Shown: one piece after another, positions 1-9,160 of the stretch
Position numbering within the stretch: the stretch's first letter is position 1
Layout: every line of letters starts with the position of its first letter
NCBI GenBank assembly: GCA_016786925.1
Contig: JAEUTU010000076.1
Coordinates: 1-43,686 of the forward strand
Origin: Bacteroidia bacterium
GTDB lineage: Bacteria; Bacteroidota; Bacteroidia; 2-12-FULL-35-15
Length of the DNA stretch: 43,686 bases
Reading direction: 5' to 3'
The notes under the pieces: generated by a model
Seen by the model: the letters and a program-made list of their open reading frames with translations, nothing else
What the model was told of the DNA's origin: nothing
Database searches by the model: none
Translations under genes and position numbers: made by a program

Positions 1-46
1 TAATTTTTCTTACTTCGTATCAAATAATTTAATAACCAAAAAAACC

Positions 47-220
47 ATGGCAAAAAAAGCAACAAAAAAAGCAGCTAAAAAAGCAGCTCCAAAAAAAGCA
101 GCTAAAAAAGCAACAAAAAAAGCAGCTAAAAAAGCAGCTCCTAAAAAAGCAGCTAAGAAAGCTACTAAAAAAGCAGCTCCTAAAAAAGCAACTAAAAAAG
201 CTGCTGCTAAGAAAAAGTAA
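47..220 (+). CDS. Histone H1-like lysine/alanine-rich protein
   Basis: This 57-residue protein is made almost only of lysine, alanine, threonine and proline, in repeats of the form KKAAKKA(A/T)PKK, and ends KKAAAKKK before a TAA stop. The composition matches the C-terminal tail of eukaryotic histone H1 and the H1-like nucleoid proteins common in Bacteroidota. It probably binds DNA or RNA non-specifically through its positive charge. A terminator follows within a few bases. The opposite strand has long phenylalanine/cysteine-rich open frames here, which are only mirrors of the repeat. The repeat length may vary between strains because the DNA is itself a degenerate tandem repeat. Confidence 0.85.
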   Translation: MAKKATKKAAKKAAPKKAAKKATKKAAKKAAPKKAAKKATKKAAPKKATKKAAAKKK

Positions 221-221
221 A

Positions 222-248
222 AAAGGGCTCGTAAGAGCCTTTTTTTTT
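222..248 (+). terminator. Intrinsic terminator of the H1-like gene
   Basis: The stem GGCTC/GAGCC with loop GTAA is followed by a run of nine T residues, immediately after the stop codon of the H1-like gene. Confidence 0.9.
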
Positions 249-282
249 GCTCCAAACTTTCCCTCCCTACACTTCTCCAACA

Positions 283-1317
283 CTATAGTATTACTGAATC
301 AACCGGAAACACACCAATTCCGGATTTTTTATTTAAACAGATCTTGCCATCATTAAATGTAATTCCATTGAACAGATCGTTCTTAATTAATAAGGCGCCA
401 TCCAGATCGGCATAATTAGCAAATGGTGTTAGTTGTGCTGCAGCCGAAATTGCACAAGATGTTTCACTCATACATCCGATCAATATTTGTAGTTGATGTT
501 TCTTTGCCTCCTGTATCATCTTATTCGCTTCATGCAAACCGGTACACTTCATCAATTTGATATTAATTCCATGAAAACAATCTTTTACCAATTCGATATC
601 CGAAAAGCGTTGAACAGTTTCATCTGCAAACAGTGGTAAAGGAGAACGTTCATACAACCAATAAGAATCATCCAGATTGTTTTTAGGTAATGGCTGCTCA
701 ACAAGGATCGTATTCTTTGTATTCAACCATTCGATCATACGTATAGCTTGTTCTTTATCTTTCCAACCTTGATTCACATCCACAGCAATTGATTTGTCTG
801 TGCTATTTCTAATAGTATTTATGATCAATTGATCATCCTCTCCATTTAGTTTCACTTTAAATACTTTATACGCTTTCCCTTCTTTTACTTTTTGAGTGAT
901 CACATCCGGACTATCAATTCCGATGGTAAATGTAGTATAAGGAGTTTCTTGAGGATCGGCTTGATAATATTTCCAAATGGATTGATTTCGAATTTTACCC
1001 ATCAGATCATGGAGTGCAATATCAATAGATGCTTTAGCTGCTGTGTTTTTTTCTTCTAACTGATCGATTGCTCTTAACACCTCTTCCATATCAAAAGGAA
1101 AAGTAAGATCTGCCAATATCGATTTTGCCTTTCCTAAAAAGGAGATGACCGATTCATGCGATTCACCCAGATAAGGAGGCATACTTGCTTCGCCATAGCC
1201 TACATATCCATTATACTCCACCTTTACTATTACAACAGGGGTAGATGACCTCACGCCATGAGCAATTTTGAATGGGTATTTAAAATATAAAGTCTGTGGA
1301 AAATAGGTTAATAACAT
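283..1317 (-). CDS. Dipeptide epimerase (enolase superfamily)
   Basis: This 344-residue protein belongs to the mandelate racemase/muconate lactonizing group of the enolase superfamily and is most like L-Ala-D/L-Glu epimerase, which acts on murein-derived dipeptides in the cytoplasm. Visible active-site signatures are the KxK pair in FKVKLNG, the metal ligands in AVDVNQGW, VEQPLP and FADETV, and the second catalytic lysine in INIKLMKCTGL. An N-terminal capping domain covers the first 110 or so residues. The gene stands alone and is divergent from the lipoprotein gene at 1409. The exact dipeptide substrate cannot be read from the sequence. Confidence 0.87.
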   Translation of the reverse strand: MLLTYFPQTLYFKYPFKIAHGVRSSTPVVIVKVEYNGYVGYGEASMPPYLGESHESVISFLGKAKSILADLTFPFDMEEVLRAIDQLEEKNTAAKASIDIALHDLMGKIRNQSIWKYYQADPQETPYTTFTIGIDSPDVITQKVKEGKAYKVFKVKLNGEDDQLIINTIRNSTDKSIAVDVNQGWKDKEQAIRMIEWLNTKNTILVEQPLPKNNLDDSYWLYERSPLPLFADETVQRFSDIELVKDCFHGINIKLMKCTGLHEANKMIQEAKKHQLQILIGCMSETSCAISAAAQLTPFANYADLDGALLIKNDLFNGITFNDGKICLNKKSGIGVFPVDSVIL

Positions 1318-1373
1318 TCTCTGAATTTGTGTATAAATATAAATACAATTTACGCTATATGCTGGATATATTA

Positions 1374-1381
1374 TATATTTG
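1374..1381 (+). promoter_or_regulatory. Bacteroidota -7 box (TATATTTG)
   Basis: The box matches the Bacteroidota consensus TAnnTTTG and lies 28 bases upstream of the lipoprotein start codon at 1409. Confidence 0.5.
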
Positions 1382-1408
1382 CTATATCAAACAAAAACAA
1401 ACTATTCA

Positions 1409-1924
1409 ATGAAAAAGTTACTTTTATTATTAGCTGCTCCTGCAGTTTTATTCTTTGCAAGTTGTGGTGGTTCAAAAGAAGAAGAAACCGCTGCCTCTAT
1501 TCCTGGTATGATGGAAACAAGCATTACCATCAATGGAAATCAACTATCGATCATGGTTCCGGATTCAACAAAAGGGAAATTGGAAATCGTAGAACAATCA
1601 TGGGGTGCTACCGAGATCAAAGTTGGAAAAGAATTCCAAATATCAATTGAAGAAGGAGAAGGAGATGTTGCTTTAATGAAAAGCGATATCGCAGGAAATG
1701 ATGTAAATAAATTCAAGCGTTATATCAACGATGAGCCTACATTATTATTCTGGGAGTCAGAGATCACACAACCGGAATTTCACTTTTATACTGTAGTTAA
1801 ACAGGGTGCAGTATCTTATATCATCCAGAACATAAAAGAAGAGATGTTTTCTGAAAAAGCAGCTCAAACAATGGTAGATGCCGCAAAAACATTAAAAGCA
1901 AAACAAGCGCAACCAAACTCTTAA
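1409..1924 (+). CDS. Putative lipoprotein
   Basis: The 171-residue product starts with a lysine pair, a hydrophobic stretch and the lipobox FFASC, so it should be a lipidated envelope protein. The start at 1409 places this signal at the N-terminus; a longer open frame from 1379 would bury it and would begin within the promoter. The mature part alternates short beta-rich segments with charged ones and has no motif I recognise. The C-terminus is lysine- and alanine-rich (AAKTLKAKQAQ). A strong terminator separates it from the next gene. Confidence 0.8.
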   Translation: MKKLLLLLAAPAVLFFASCGGSKEEETAASIPGMMETSITINGNQLSIMVPDSTKGKLEIVEQSWGATEIKVGKEFQISIEEGEGDVALMKSDIAGNDVNKFKRYINDEPTLLFWESEITQPEFHFYTVVKQGAVSYIIQNIKEEMFSEKAAQTMVDAAKTLKAKQAQPNS

Positions 1925-1941
1925 TTATCACAATAACGATC

Positions 1942-1971
1942 AAAGCACCAATTCTCATTGGTGCTTTTTTT
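1942..1971 (+). terminator. Intrinsic terminator
   Basis: AAAGCACCAAT pairs with ATTGGTGCTTT around a short loop and is followed by a T run. It closes the lipoprotein transcript and lies 20 bases before the next start codon. Confidence 0.9.
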
Positions 1972-1990
1972 GTCTTAAAGAACTACTATC

Positions 1991-2464
1991 ATGAATTTAC
2001 AACAAATCACCCCGCTTATCGAAAAAAGTCTGGAAGGACTAAAACAGGATATTGCCGCATGTCGCGGTGCCAACCCCGGACAATGGTCATTTAAACAAAA
2101 AGATGCTACCGTTTGGATCGATGTTTTTAATTTTCAAACCAATCCGGATAAATATTACTTCCAAGTAATGAGTCCGCTTTGTGCCATCCCCGATAAAAAT
2201 GTAGAAGCATTTTATCAGGATCTGTTAGAGATCAATTATCAGATGTACGGATCATGGATGTGCAAAAAAGAAGGTTGGTTGTATGTACTCAGCTTACGTG
2301 AAGCTGCAGGATTAGATCAATCAGAGATCGATGCTACATTGGATCGTGTTGGATTTTACAGCACAGACTATTACAGTAAATTATCCTTTAAATATCAAGG
2401 TTGCTGGGCACCAAAGCCTCCTGCCAATAATGGCGGTGCAGGAGCCCCACCTAGTGGAGTATAA
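1991..2464 (+). CDS. YbjN-domain-like protein
   Basis: The product has 157 residues. Its layout, a helix followed by a beta sheet with aromatic strands (WIDVFNFQTNPDKYYFQVMSPLC) and a further helix pair, resembles the YbjN / type III secretion chaperone-like fold found in many small bacterial proteins of unknown role. The C-terminal 15 residues are proline/glycine-rich and probably disordered. It has no signal peptide, so it should be cytoplasmic. It ends in a bidirectional terminator shared with the convergent CoA-transferase gene. The family assignment is by fold-level resemblance only. Confidence 0.6.
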   Translation: MNLQQITPLIEKSLEGLKQDIAACRGANPGQWSFKQKDATVWIDVFNFQTNPDKYYFQVMSPLCAIPDKNVEAFYQDLLEINYQMYGSWMCKKEGWLYVLSLREAAGLDQSEIDATLDRVGFYSTDYYSKLSFKYQGCWAPKPPANNGGAGAPPSGV

Positions 2465-2465
2465 C

Positions 2466-2496
2466 AAAAAGAGCCTCAAAAATGAGGCTCTTTTTT
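2466..2496. terminator. Bidirectional terminator
   Basis: AAAAAGAGCCTC pairs with GAGGCTCTTTTTT around a six-base loop, with A and T runs on either side. It serves the YbjN-like gene on the plus strand and the CoA-transferase gene on the minus strand, whose stop codon overlaps it. Confidence 0.9.
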
Positions 2497-3757
2497 ATTT
2501 CAATAGATCGTATGCTTCCTTTTGTAATCGTTCTCTATGATCCGGATGCGCTATTCCTATCAATAGCTTTGCTCTTTCTTCCAATGTTTTCCCATATAAA
2601 TTAACTGCACCATATTCTGTTACCACATAATGTACATGTGCACGAGTTGTAACAACTCCGGCACCAGGTTTTAATGTCACAGATATTTTAGATGCTCCAT
2701 TTTTAGTGGTGGATGACAAAGCAATGATCGGCTTGCCTCCTTCCGAAAGGGATGCTCCTCTGATAAAATCCATTTGTCCACCAACACCGGAAAATATTTT
2801 GCTACCTATCGAATCGGCACATACCTGCCCTGTTAGATCAATCTCGATCGCACTGTTGATCGCTGTCACTTTGGGATTTTTATGGATCACATCGGTATTG
2901 TTTACATAAGCGAAATCAAGCATCTTCACAATTGGATTGTCATTCATAAAATCATACAAGTGCTTTGTTCCAAAAGCAAAAGAGCCAACGATCATCCCGG
3001 GGTGTTTTAATTTTTTTGATCCATTGATCACCCCTTTTTCTACCAAAGGAAGTATTCCATCTGAAAACATTTCAGAATGTATTCCCAGATCTTTATGACC
3101 TGTTAAACAACTCAACACCGCATTTGGAATAGCACCTATTCCCATTTGCAGCGTAGCACCATCCTCCACTAAACTTGCAACATGTTTACCAATAGCCTTT
3201 TCGGTATCCGATAAAGGACGATCCCGGGTCTCAGGTAACTCTTGATCGCATTCCACCATATAGTCGATATCTTTTACATGGATCAATCCATCTCCATGCG
3301 TACGGGGGACAAATTTGTTCACTTGTGCAATCACGATCTTGGCGGATTGTTGTGCAGCAGAAGAAATATCAATTGAAGTGCCGAGCGAACAATAGCCATG
3401 CTCATCGGGTGGCGAAACAGATATCAGTGCAACATCAATTGGTATGATTCCCTTTCGGAAGAGTGAAGGAGCCTCACTTAAAAAAACAGGAATATAACTT
3501 CCTCTTCCATGCTGAACCGCTTCCCTAACATTCTCTCCAACAAAGAATGCTTTTATTTTAAATGCATCAGCACAATCAGGTTTTGCATAAGGAGCATCTC
3601 CTTCGGTATGCATGGAATAGATGCTTACATTTTTTAATTCGCATGCGCGTTTCGACAATTCATTCACCAAGAATTGTGGCGTAGCGGCTGCCGAATGTAT
3701 AAAAACATTGTCGCCCGACTTAATAACAGATAATGCTTCTTGAACAGAACAGATCAT
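2495..3757 (-). CDS. Acetyl-CoA hydrolase/CoA-transferase family protein
   Basis: This 420-residue enzyme belongs to the acetyl-CoA hydrolase/transferase family, which includes 4-hydroxybutyrate CoA-transferase and succinyl-CoA:acetate CoA-transferase. It moves CoA between acyl groups through a glutamyl-CoA thioester. The probable catalytic glutamate is E229 in GIHSEMFSDG, and the C-terminal signature is VVTEYGAVNLYGKTLEERA. The N-terminal half contains the usual SPPDEHGYCSLG segment. The cytoplasmic role is likely in short-chain acyl-CoA metabolism, but the substrate pair cannot be determined here. The gene is monocistronic and convergent with its neighbour. Confidence 0.88.
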   Translation of the reverse strand: MICSVQEALSVIKSGDNVFIHSAAATPQFLVNELSKRACELKNVSIYSMHTEGDAPYAKPDCADAFKIKAFFVGENVREAVQHGRGSYIPVFLSEAPSLFRKGIIPIDVALISVSPPDEHGYCSLGTSIDISSAAQQSAKIVIAQVNKFVPRTHGDGLIHVKDIDYMVECDQELPETRDRPLSDTEKAIGKHVASLVEDGATLQMGIGAIPNAVLSCLTGHKDLGIHSEMFSDGILPLVEKGVINGSKKLKHPGMIVGSFAFGTKHLYDFMNDNPIVKMLDFAYVNNTDVIHKNPKVTAINSAIEIDLTGQVCADSIGSKIFSGVGGQMDFIRGASLSEGGKPIIALSSTTKNGASKISVTLKPGAGVVTTRAHVHYVVTEYGAVNLYGKTLEERAKLLIGIAHPDHRERLQKEAYDLLK

Positions 3758-3831
3758 TTTATTCTTTTTTACGAAGGTAATTTATTCCATTATAAGTAAC
3801 AATTTAAAGAAACTGATTTAGATTAGTATTG

Positions 3832-3839
3832 TACCTTTG
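3832..3839 (+). promoter_or_regulatory. Bacteroidota -7 box (TACCTTTG)
   Basis: The box matches TAnnTTTG and ends only five bases before the MFS start codon at 3845, which implies a leaderless or nearly leaderless transcript. Confidence 0.6.
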
Positions 3840-3844
3840 CTTAC

Positions 3845-5059
3845 ATGAATAAAATTCTTTCTTTATATAAAGAATCTTTTTCCAATATTCAGCGGAACAT
3901 TTGGGTGCTATCCATTGCTATGTTTATTAATAGAAGTGGGTCGATGGTACTTCTATTTACCTCTTTATATTTAACCAAAGACCTTCATTTCACGATTGCC
4001 GAAGCCGGATTAGCCTTAAGCTTTTATGGTATTGGCAGTGTGTTAGGATCGTATGCGGGAGGATGGCTAACGGACAGGTATCATTTTTATAATATCATGT
4101 TCTATTCCCTCATTTTGAGTGGACTTATTCTTTTATTATTATTGGTTGCACACACTCCTTTTCAGATCTCATCTGTGATCTTTATTTATGCTGTTGCTTC
4201 CGATATTTTTCGTCCGGCCAATTCAAAAGCCATTGCTGCTTACAGTACACCTGAAAACAGAACACGATCCGTTTCTTTGGTTCGTTTAGCAGTAAACCTG
4301 GGGTTTTCTGTTGGACCTGCTGTGGGTGGATTTGTTGCCTTATACTTAGGATATAAATTGCTTTTTATAATTGATGCGATCACTTCTGTTGCTGCAGCAG
4401 GGTTATTATTTCTCTATCTTCCTAAAAAAGATCTACAACAAACAAAAGTTAGTTCTGCTGAGATAAAGAATAGTAGTCCTTCTGCTTATAAAGACATTCC
4501 CTATTTGATCTTTATTCTCCTAGTAGCTATTTATGGCATCTGTTTTTTTCAGCTGTTTGCCAGTGTTCCTCAATATTTCGATAAAGTATGTCATTACTCA
4601 GAAGACACCATTGGTTTACTACTTGGATTAAATGGATTATTGGTCGTATTGATCGAAATGCCATTGGTTACCTATTTGGAAAAAGAACGGAAACTTTTCA
4701 AATACATCATTATCGGAGTGCTTTGTTTGCCTGTATCTTTTGCTATACTCAAATTCGGAGAAGGAATGATCCTTCCTGCAATTGTTTATACAGTCATCAT
4801 TACTTTATCTGAGATCTATGCGATGCCTTTTATGATGAACTACTCGCTATCTAGACCGGCAAAAGAAAGACAAGGGCAATATTCTGCATTGTATTCCATT
4901 GCCTATGGCATCTCCAATATTGTTGCACCGGTTTTAGGTTTAGGCATCGCCAATAAATACGGCTTTAACAGTATGTTCTATTTCCTGATCGCATTAAGCT
5001 TATTAACTGCTATCGGCTTTATCTGGCTAGGTAATAAAAACAAAAGCCCCGAACAATAG
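3845..5059 (+). CDS. MFS transporter
   Basis: The 404-residue protein has about 12 hydrophobic segments and the layout of a major facilitator superfamily drug/proton antiporter-like protein. The loop after helix 2 reads GGWLTDRYHF, a form of the MFS motif A (GxLxDRxGR). A soluble linker of about 30 polar residues (KKDLQQTKVSSAEIKNSS) separates the two six-helix halves. It would act in the inner membrane. The substrate is unknown. It is convergent with typA and shares a hairpin terminator at its own stop codon. Confidence 0.85.
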   Translation: MNKILSLYKESFSNIQRNIWVLSIAMFINRSGSMVLLFTSLYLTKDLHFTIAEAGLALSFYGIGSVLGSYAGGWLTDRYHFYNIMFYSLILSGLILLLLLVAHTPFQISSVIFIYAVASDIFRPANSKAIAAYSTPENRTRSVSLVRLAVNLGFSVGPAVGGFVALYLGYKLLFIIDAITSVAAAGLLFLYLPKKDLQQTKVSSAEIKNSSPSAYKDIPYLIFILLVAIYGICFFQLFASVPQYFDKVCHYSEDTIGLLLGLNGLLVVLIEMPLVTYLEKERKLFKYIIIGVLCLPVSFAILKFGEGMILPAIVYTVIITLSEIYAMPFMMNYSLSRPAKERQGQYSALYSIAYGISNIVAPVLGLGIANKYGFNSMFYFLIALSLLTAIGFIWLGNKNKSPEQ

Positions 5060-5071
5060 TTCAGGGCTTTC
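5042..5071. terminator. Terminator between MFS and typA
   Basis: AAAGCCC pairs with GGGCTTT and GAAC with GTTC in an imperfect hairpin that includes the MFS stop codon and is followed by T-rich sequence. Confidence 0.75.
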
Positions 5072-5086
5072 TTATTTATTTTGGAA

Positions 5087-6898
5087 TTATTGTGCTTCCA
5101 TTTTTTTCTCTTGACGTTTACGCTCGTTCTCATCTAATAAAACTTTACGCAAACGGATAGATTGTGGTGTGATCTCCACATATTCATCCCACTGAATGTA
5201 TTCCATTGCTTCTTCCAAGGAGAAATTGATCTTAGGAGCAATACGCATTTTATCATCACTTCCGGATGCACGCATGTTCGTTAATTTTTTCTCTTTTGTA
5301 ATGTTTACAACGATATCATCCTGACGGTTGTTCTCTCCGATCACCTGACCAGTATAGATTGGATCGCCCGGCTCAACGAAGAAATTACCTCTGTCTTGTA
5401 ATTTATCAATTGAATAAGCAATAGCAGTTCCTTGTTCTCCGGAGATCAATACTCCATTGATACGGTTTGGGATAGGGCCTTTCCAAGGTTCGAATGCTTT
5501 AAAACGGTGCGCCATGATCGCCTCACCTGCAGTTGCTGTCAACACATTATTACGTAATCCGATGATACCACGTGATGGGATCTCAAATTCGATGTGCTGA
5601 AGATCGCCTTTCGGTTCCATCAACAACATATCTCCTTTACGCTGACTAACCAACTCAATTACTTTTCCTGATGATTCTTCAGGAACATCCACTGTTAAAT
5701 ATTCAATTGGCTCACATTTTACTCCATCAATTTCTTTGATGATAACTTGTGGCTGACCAACTTGTAATTCATAACCTTCGCGTCTCATTGTTTCGATCAA
5801 TACTGACAAGTGAAGGATACCACGACCATATACTAAATAAGAATCAGCAGAGTTTGTTTCTTCAACGCGCAATGCCAAATTCTTTTCCAACTCTTTAAAT
5901 AAACGATCACGTAAGTGACGGGATGTAACAAATTTACCTTCCTTACCAAAGAAAGGAGAATTGTTGATACAGAACAACATGTTCATGGTTGGCTCATCGA
6001 TCGCGATCGGTGTCAAGCCTTCCGGATTTTCGTAATCCGCAATTGTATCACCGATCTCAAAACCATCAATACCTGTTAACGCTACAATATCACCACATTC
6101 TACTTCCGAAGCTTTTTGTTTTCCTAAGCCTTCGAATGTAAATAATTCTTTGATACGTGATTTGATAACAGAACCATCTCTTTTTACCAAAGAAACCGGC
6201 ATGTTCTCTTTAATTGTACCACGGTGAACTCTACCTACTGCAATACGACCAACAAATGAAGAATAGTCCAAAGAGGTAACCTGCATTTGTAAAGTACCTT
6301 CATTTTTAGGAGGAGAAGGGAATTTTTCAATGATCATATCCAACAAGTGAGTAATGTCTGTTGCCGGTGTTTTCCAATCCGGACCCATCCACCCTTGTTT
6401 AGATGAACCGTAAACGGTTGTGAAATCTAACTGTTCTTCAGTAGCATCCAAGTTAAAGAAAAGATCAAACACCTGATCGTGCACTTCATCCGGACGGCAA
6501 TTTGGCTTATCTACTTTATTGATAACAAGGATCACTTTTTTCCCTTGAGCCAATGCTTTTTGAGTAACGAAACGAGTTTGAGGCATAGGCCCTTCAAACG
6601 CATCCACTAATAATACTACACCGTCAGCCATGTTCAATACACGCTCTACTTCACCTCCAAAATCTGCGTGGCCCGGAGTATCAATAATGTTGATCTTTGT
6701 TCCTTTATAACGTACAGAGACATTCTTTGCCAAGATGGTGATACCGCGTTCACGCTCCAGGTCATTATTATCTAGGATCAATTCCCCTGATTCCTGGTTT
6801 TCACGGAACAATTTTCCGGTATGTAAAATTTTGTCAACCAAGGTTGTTTTCCCGTGATCGACATGGGCAATAATGGCAATGTTTCTAATGTTTTGCAT
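5087..6898 (-). CDS. typA: Ribosome-associated GTPase TypA/BipA
   Basis: The full-length 603-residue translational GTPase begins [20 protein letters not shown]. It carries the P-loop AHVDHGKTT, the switch [18 protein letters not shown] and NKVDKP motifs, then elongation-factor domains II and III and the TypA-specific C-terminal region ([20 protein letters not shown]). TypA binds the ribosome and helps 50S assembly and growth at low temperature or under stress. Both length and motif order are typical. The last residues are lysine/glutamate-rich ([11 protein letters not shown]). The gene is monocistronic with its own -7 box. Confidence 0.97.
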   Translation of the reverse strand: MQNIRNIAIIAHVDHGKTTLVDKILHTGKLFRENQESGELILDNNDLERERGITILAKNVSVRYKGTKINIIDTPGHADFGGEVERVLNMADGVVLLVDAFEGPMPQTRFVTQKALAQGKKVILVINKVDKPNCRPDEVHDQVFDLFFNLDATEEQLDFTTVYGSSKQGWMGPDWKTPATDITHLLDMIIEKFPSPPKNEGTLQMQVTSLDYSSFVGRIAVGRVHRGTIKENMPVSLVKRDGSVIKSRIKELFTFEGLGKQKASEVECGDIVALTGIDGFEIGDTIADYENPEGLTPIAIDEPTMNMLFCINNSPFFGKEGKFVTSRHLRDRLFKELEKNLALRVEETNSADSYLVYGRGILHLSVLIETMRREGYELQVGQPQVIIKEIDGVKCEPIEYLTVDVPEESSGKVIELVSQRKGDMLLMEPKGDLQHIEFEIPSRGIIGLRNNVLTATAGEAIMAHRFKAFEPWKGPIPNRINGVLISGEQGTAIAYSIDKLQDRGNFFVEPGDPIYTGQVIGENNRQDDIVVNITKEKKLTNMRASGSDDKMRIAPKINFSLEEAMEYIQWDEYVEITPQSIRLRKVLLDENERKRQEKKMEAQ

Positions 6899-6939
6899 TT
6901 TGATTTAAATAAAATTTGTGCTCTTTTGTTTTAAGGCTG

Positions 6940-6947
6940 CAAAAGTA
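6940..6947 (-). promoter_or_regulatory. typA -7 box
   Basis: On the minus strand this reads TACTTTTG, matching TAnnTTTG, 41 bases upstream of the typA start codon. Confidence 0.55.
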
Positions 6948-7014
6948 GTGATTTTATACCAAATTAGCACTATACGGCTATGTAAAATGCGATAATTAAA
7001 GGAAATGTGGTCTT

Positions 7015-8112
7015 TTATTTCGCCTTGGGCTTACGTTTAGCCTCTTTTGCCTTTTTGGCGGCTTCCTTTTCGGCCAGTTTTTTAGCTTGCGCTTCTTTCT
7101 TTAACTGAGCTTTCGTTTTGGTATATTGAATGAATCTGAACCCAAGATATAAACCATAATTATATTGCAATTGCTGTGTTTTTAATGTTTTGATCCTCGA
7201 CTGGCTGGCATCGGCATTGGCAAATATTCCACCAAAGAATACCTTTCCATTGTATCCAATACTTGATTTCCCACGACCAATAAGCGGGAAGCCCATCTTA
7301 TAGAATTTCCCTAAAGGATAAGAATAGGTTTGTGTTTGAAAACCAACCCCCACCAAAACTGCTGTAGAAAAATAAAAATTGTTTTTGGTCAGATTAAAAC
7401 CATATCCTCCTTGCACATAAAAAGCATAATTTCTATTCCGCTGAAGATTGGAAATATTTCCAAAATATGGCCGGAGGGAATCCGGGATCAAATGCAGATC
7501 GGTACTTTTTAACTCACTAAAACGTGGAGAGAGAATCAGCATTCCTGATCCAGCACTTTTCTTTTGTAACTGGGTTTGATTAAATGCGGCATTGTAGGAG
7601 AATTTTTTTCCATTAAAAATAAAAACACCATTTGCTCCCCATTGATAGGCTCTTACATTTGTATTATAATTTTTTAAAAGGATCTCATCGCCTTTATAAT
7701 GAAAATAAAAACGGCTATAATCCTGATAATAAGCCTCAAATCCGAATTTGGTTCCATACATATTCATGGAAAAGCCTTTAAATCCTGCTTTTATCCTCCC
7801 CGTAGTATCTAGATAGTCGTTGGTAAATTTAAAGATGTACGTAAAACCGATTCCTTTAATATTGACAGAAACACCTGTGGTCGGTGGAATATGTGGAGAG
7901 TAAAACAGTTTAGCATCGTTGAGCTGTTCTGTTGAATAACCTCCGGTATTCCTAGGAGTGAGTGTGTATAAAAAACCATTATTGATCAGAAAGGTTTTTA
8001 ATGCGAAGATGTTTTTGAACTTTTGAACATAAGCTGTATCCGGATCAGTTCCGGCATTTGCAATGAACAATGTTAAAGAAAATAGAAAAGTAAAAAACAG
8101 CTTCTTCATCAA
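7015..8112 (-). CDS. DUF4421-like secreted/outer-membrane protein
   Basis: The 365-residue protein starts with a Sec signal peptide (KKLFFTFLFSLTLFIANAG). The mature part is a succession of amphipathic strands rich in tyrosine, phenylalanine and glycine, as in an outer-membrane barrel, and fits the DUF4421 family of Bacteroidota. The C-terminal 35 residues are a lysine/alanine-rich tail (KKEAQAKKLAEKEAAKKAK) that follows the last strand and is unusual for a barrel. That tail may lie in the periplasm or bind peptidoglycan or nucleic acid. Function is unknown. Family assignment is moderate. Confidence 0.65.
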   Translation of the reverse strand: MMKKLFFTFLFSLTLFIANAGTDPDTAYVQKFKNIFALKTFLINNGFLYTLTPRNTGGYSTEQLNDAKLFYSPHIPPTTGVSVNIKGIGFTYIFKFTNDYLDTTGRIKAGFKGFSMNMYGTKFGFEAYYQDYSRFYFHYKGDEILLKNYNTNVRAYQWGANGVFIFNGKKFSYNAAFNQTQLQKKSAGSGMLILSPRFSELKSTDLHLIPDSLRPYFGNISNLQRNRNYAFYVQGGYGFNLTKNNFYFSTAVLVGVGFQTQTYSYPLGKFYKMGFPLIGRGKSSIGYNGKVFFGGIFANADASQSRIKTLKTQQLQYNYGLYLGFRFIQYTKTKAQLKKEAQAKKLAEKEAAKKAKEAKRKPKAK

Positions 8113-8194
8113 TTCAAAAATAGAAAAATTTTGAGACTTGAACGTTTATAGTTTTTGACAAAAAACAAGTTTATTGAAAGGGAAGCCAGTACGG

Positions 8195-8893
8195 TTATTC
8201 CTTATCTATCTCTTTTAATTCAGGAACTAATCCAATGATCTTGGAAATGATAAATGCGAGGAACATGGTTCCTATGAATCCTTGAAATGCAGTAACAAAT
8301 CGAATATAGCCTGTTGGTGACAAATCGCCATAGCCGATCGTAAGTTGTGTGATCGTACTAAAATAATAGGAATCGGTCCATGTGGAAAAGCCTTTTAATA
8401 ATTCATGATTACTAAGGTAGAAAAAGCCGAAAATAAGGATGAGTTCAAAATAATTCCAGATAATAAGAATAATTGCGCGAGTATATTTTGTGATGCGGTT
8501 AAATCCTTCGGTTCGGATACTGTCAAATAGGATCATGTTTACATTCACCTGAATAATATCGATCAAACGTAAAGCTAATACAACTGAGATCGCATATTTA
8601 AACCAAGGGAAATGCAGATAATTTTCATAAAGAAATGGCATCAGGATCTCAATTCCCATATAGGTAAGAATGATCTTCTCCATGAACACCGCCCGTTTAT
8701 TTGCTATTTCTTTTCTTTCAGCAGAAGTATGTCCTTTTAGTTCTTTGTAATAATAGTCTGTTTTATTTCCATAAAAAACCTGAAAGGGCAAGAACTGTAA
8801 TAATCGAAAAAAGAACATGATGGAAGGTGTGATAATTCCATATTCCTTGGAATTCCACTTTAGCTCCTTTTTTAAGCGCTCTTTTAGTTTCAT
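8195..8893 (-). CDS. Two-TM potassium channel family protein
   Basis: The product has 232 residues. Near the C-terminus the pore helix and selectivity filter read STITQLTIGYGDLSPTG, with the canonical TxGYGD, followed by a final transmembrane helix (FIGTMFLAFIISKIIGLV). Three or four further hydrophobic segments precede the pore. It is therefore an inner-membrane ion channel of the Ion_trans_2 type, probably selective for K+. I chose the ATG at 8893; a TTG two codons upstream would add little. It is the last backbone gene before the island. Confidence 0.85.
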   Translation of the reverse strand: MKLKERLKKELKWNSKEYGIITPSIMFFFRLLQFLPFQVFYGNKTDYYYKELKGHTSAERKEIANKRAVFMEKIILTYMGIEILMPFLYENYLHFPWFKYAISVVLALRLIDIIQVNVNMILFDSIRTEGFNRITKYTRAIILIIWNYFELILIFGFFYLSNHELLKGFSTWTDSYYFSTITQLTIGYGDLSPTGYIRFVTAFQGFIGTMFLAFIISKIIGLVPELKEIDKE

Positions 8894-8960
8894 TATCAAG
8901 CTAAGTTAGACAAATGTTTGAAAAAAGAAATTGATATTTATCAGCTATAGATATGAAACA

Positions 8961-8990
8961 AAAAACCTCCGGTGTTTACCGGAGGTTTTT
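8961..8990. terminator. Stranded original tRNA-Cys terminator
   Basis: AAACCTCCGGT pairs with ACCGGAGGTTT around a short loop, with A and T runs on both sides. It ends one base before the left copy of the island repeat. In a pre-insertion chromosome the tRNA-Cys gene, read on the minus strand, would run directly into this hairpin, so it was probably that tRNA's terminator. It can also end the K+ channel region from the other side. Confidence 0.8.
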
Positions 8991-9002
8991 GAGGTCCCGA
9001 GC
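8991..9002 (+). repeat. Left attachment-site repeat
   Basis: GAGGTCCCGAGC is identical to 34119-34130, the 3' end of tRNA-Cys plus two bases. It marks the left junction of the island. Confidence 0.85.
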
Positions 9003-9160
9003 TAATCTGTGCCTATTCTGGCTAAGGATATTGGTTAATAACCACTTAAGCAATGAGGTACACACTACCCCGAAACGTTCCCGAAACTCACTAAATGAGG
9101 GCCTTAGAGTTACAAATGAAGGGCTTTAGGAATAAGAAAATAATGACATTATTGCATTGG
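9003..9160. other. Non-coding left end of the island
   Basis: No gene is seen here. It contains CCCGAAAC twice (9069-9076 and 9080-9087, 11 bp apart) and TTGGTTAATAA at 9031-9041, which also occurs near the right end at 34059-34069. These may be recombinase or directionality-factor binding sites. Confidence 0.45.

Noticed and set aside
10..283. Long phenylalanine/cysteine-rich open frames on the minus strand
   Set aside because: They are mirrors of the Lys/Ala repeats of the H1-like gene on the plus strand.
8476..8483. TATACTCG on the minus strand inside the K+ channel gene
   Set aside because: It lies within a coding region outside the island, as expected by chance for a short word.
8976..9002. 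The left repeat as part of a second tRNA
   Set aside because: Only the 12 bases of the tRNA 3' end are present; the rest of the cloverleaf is missing.
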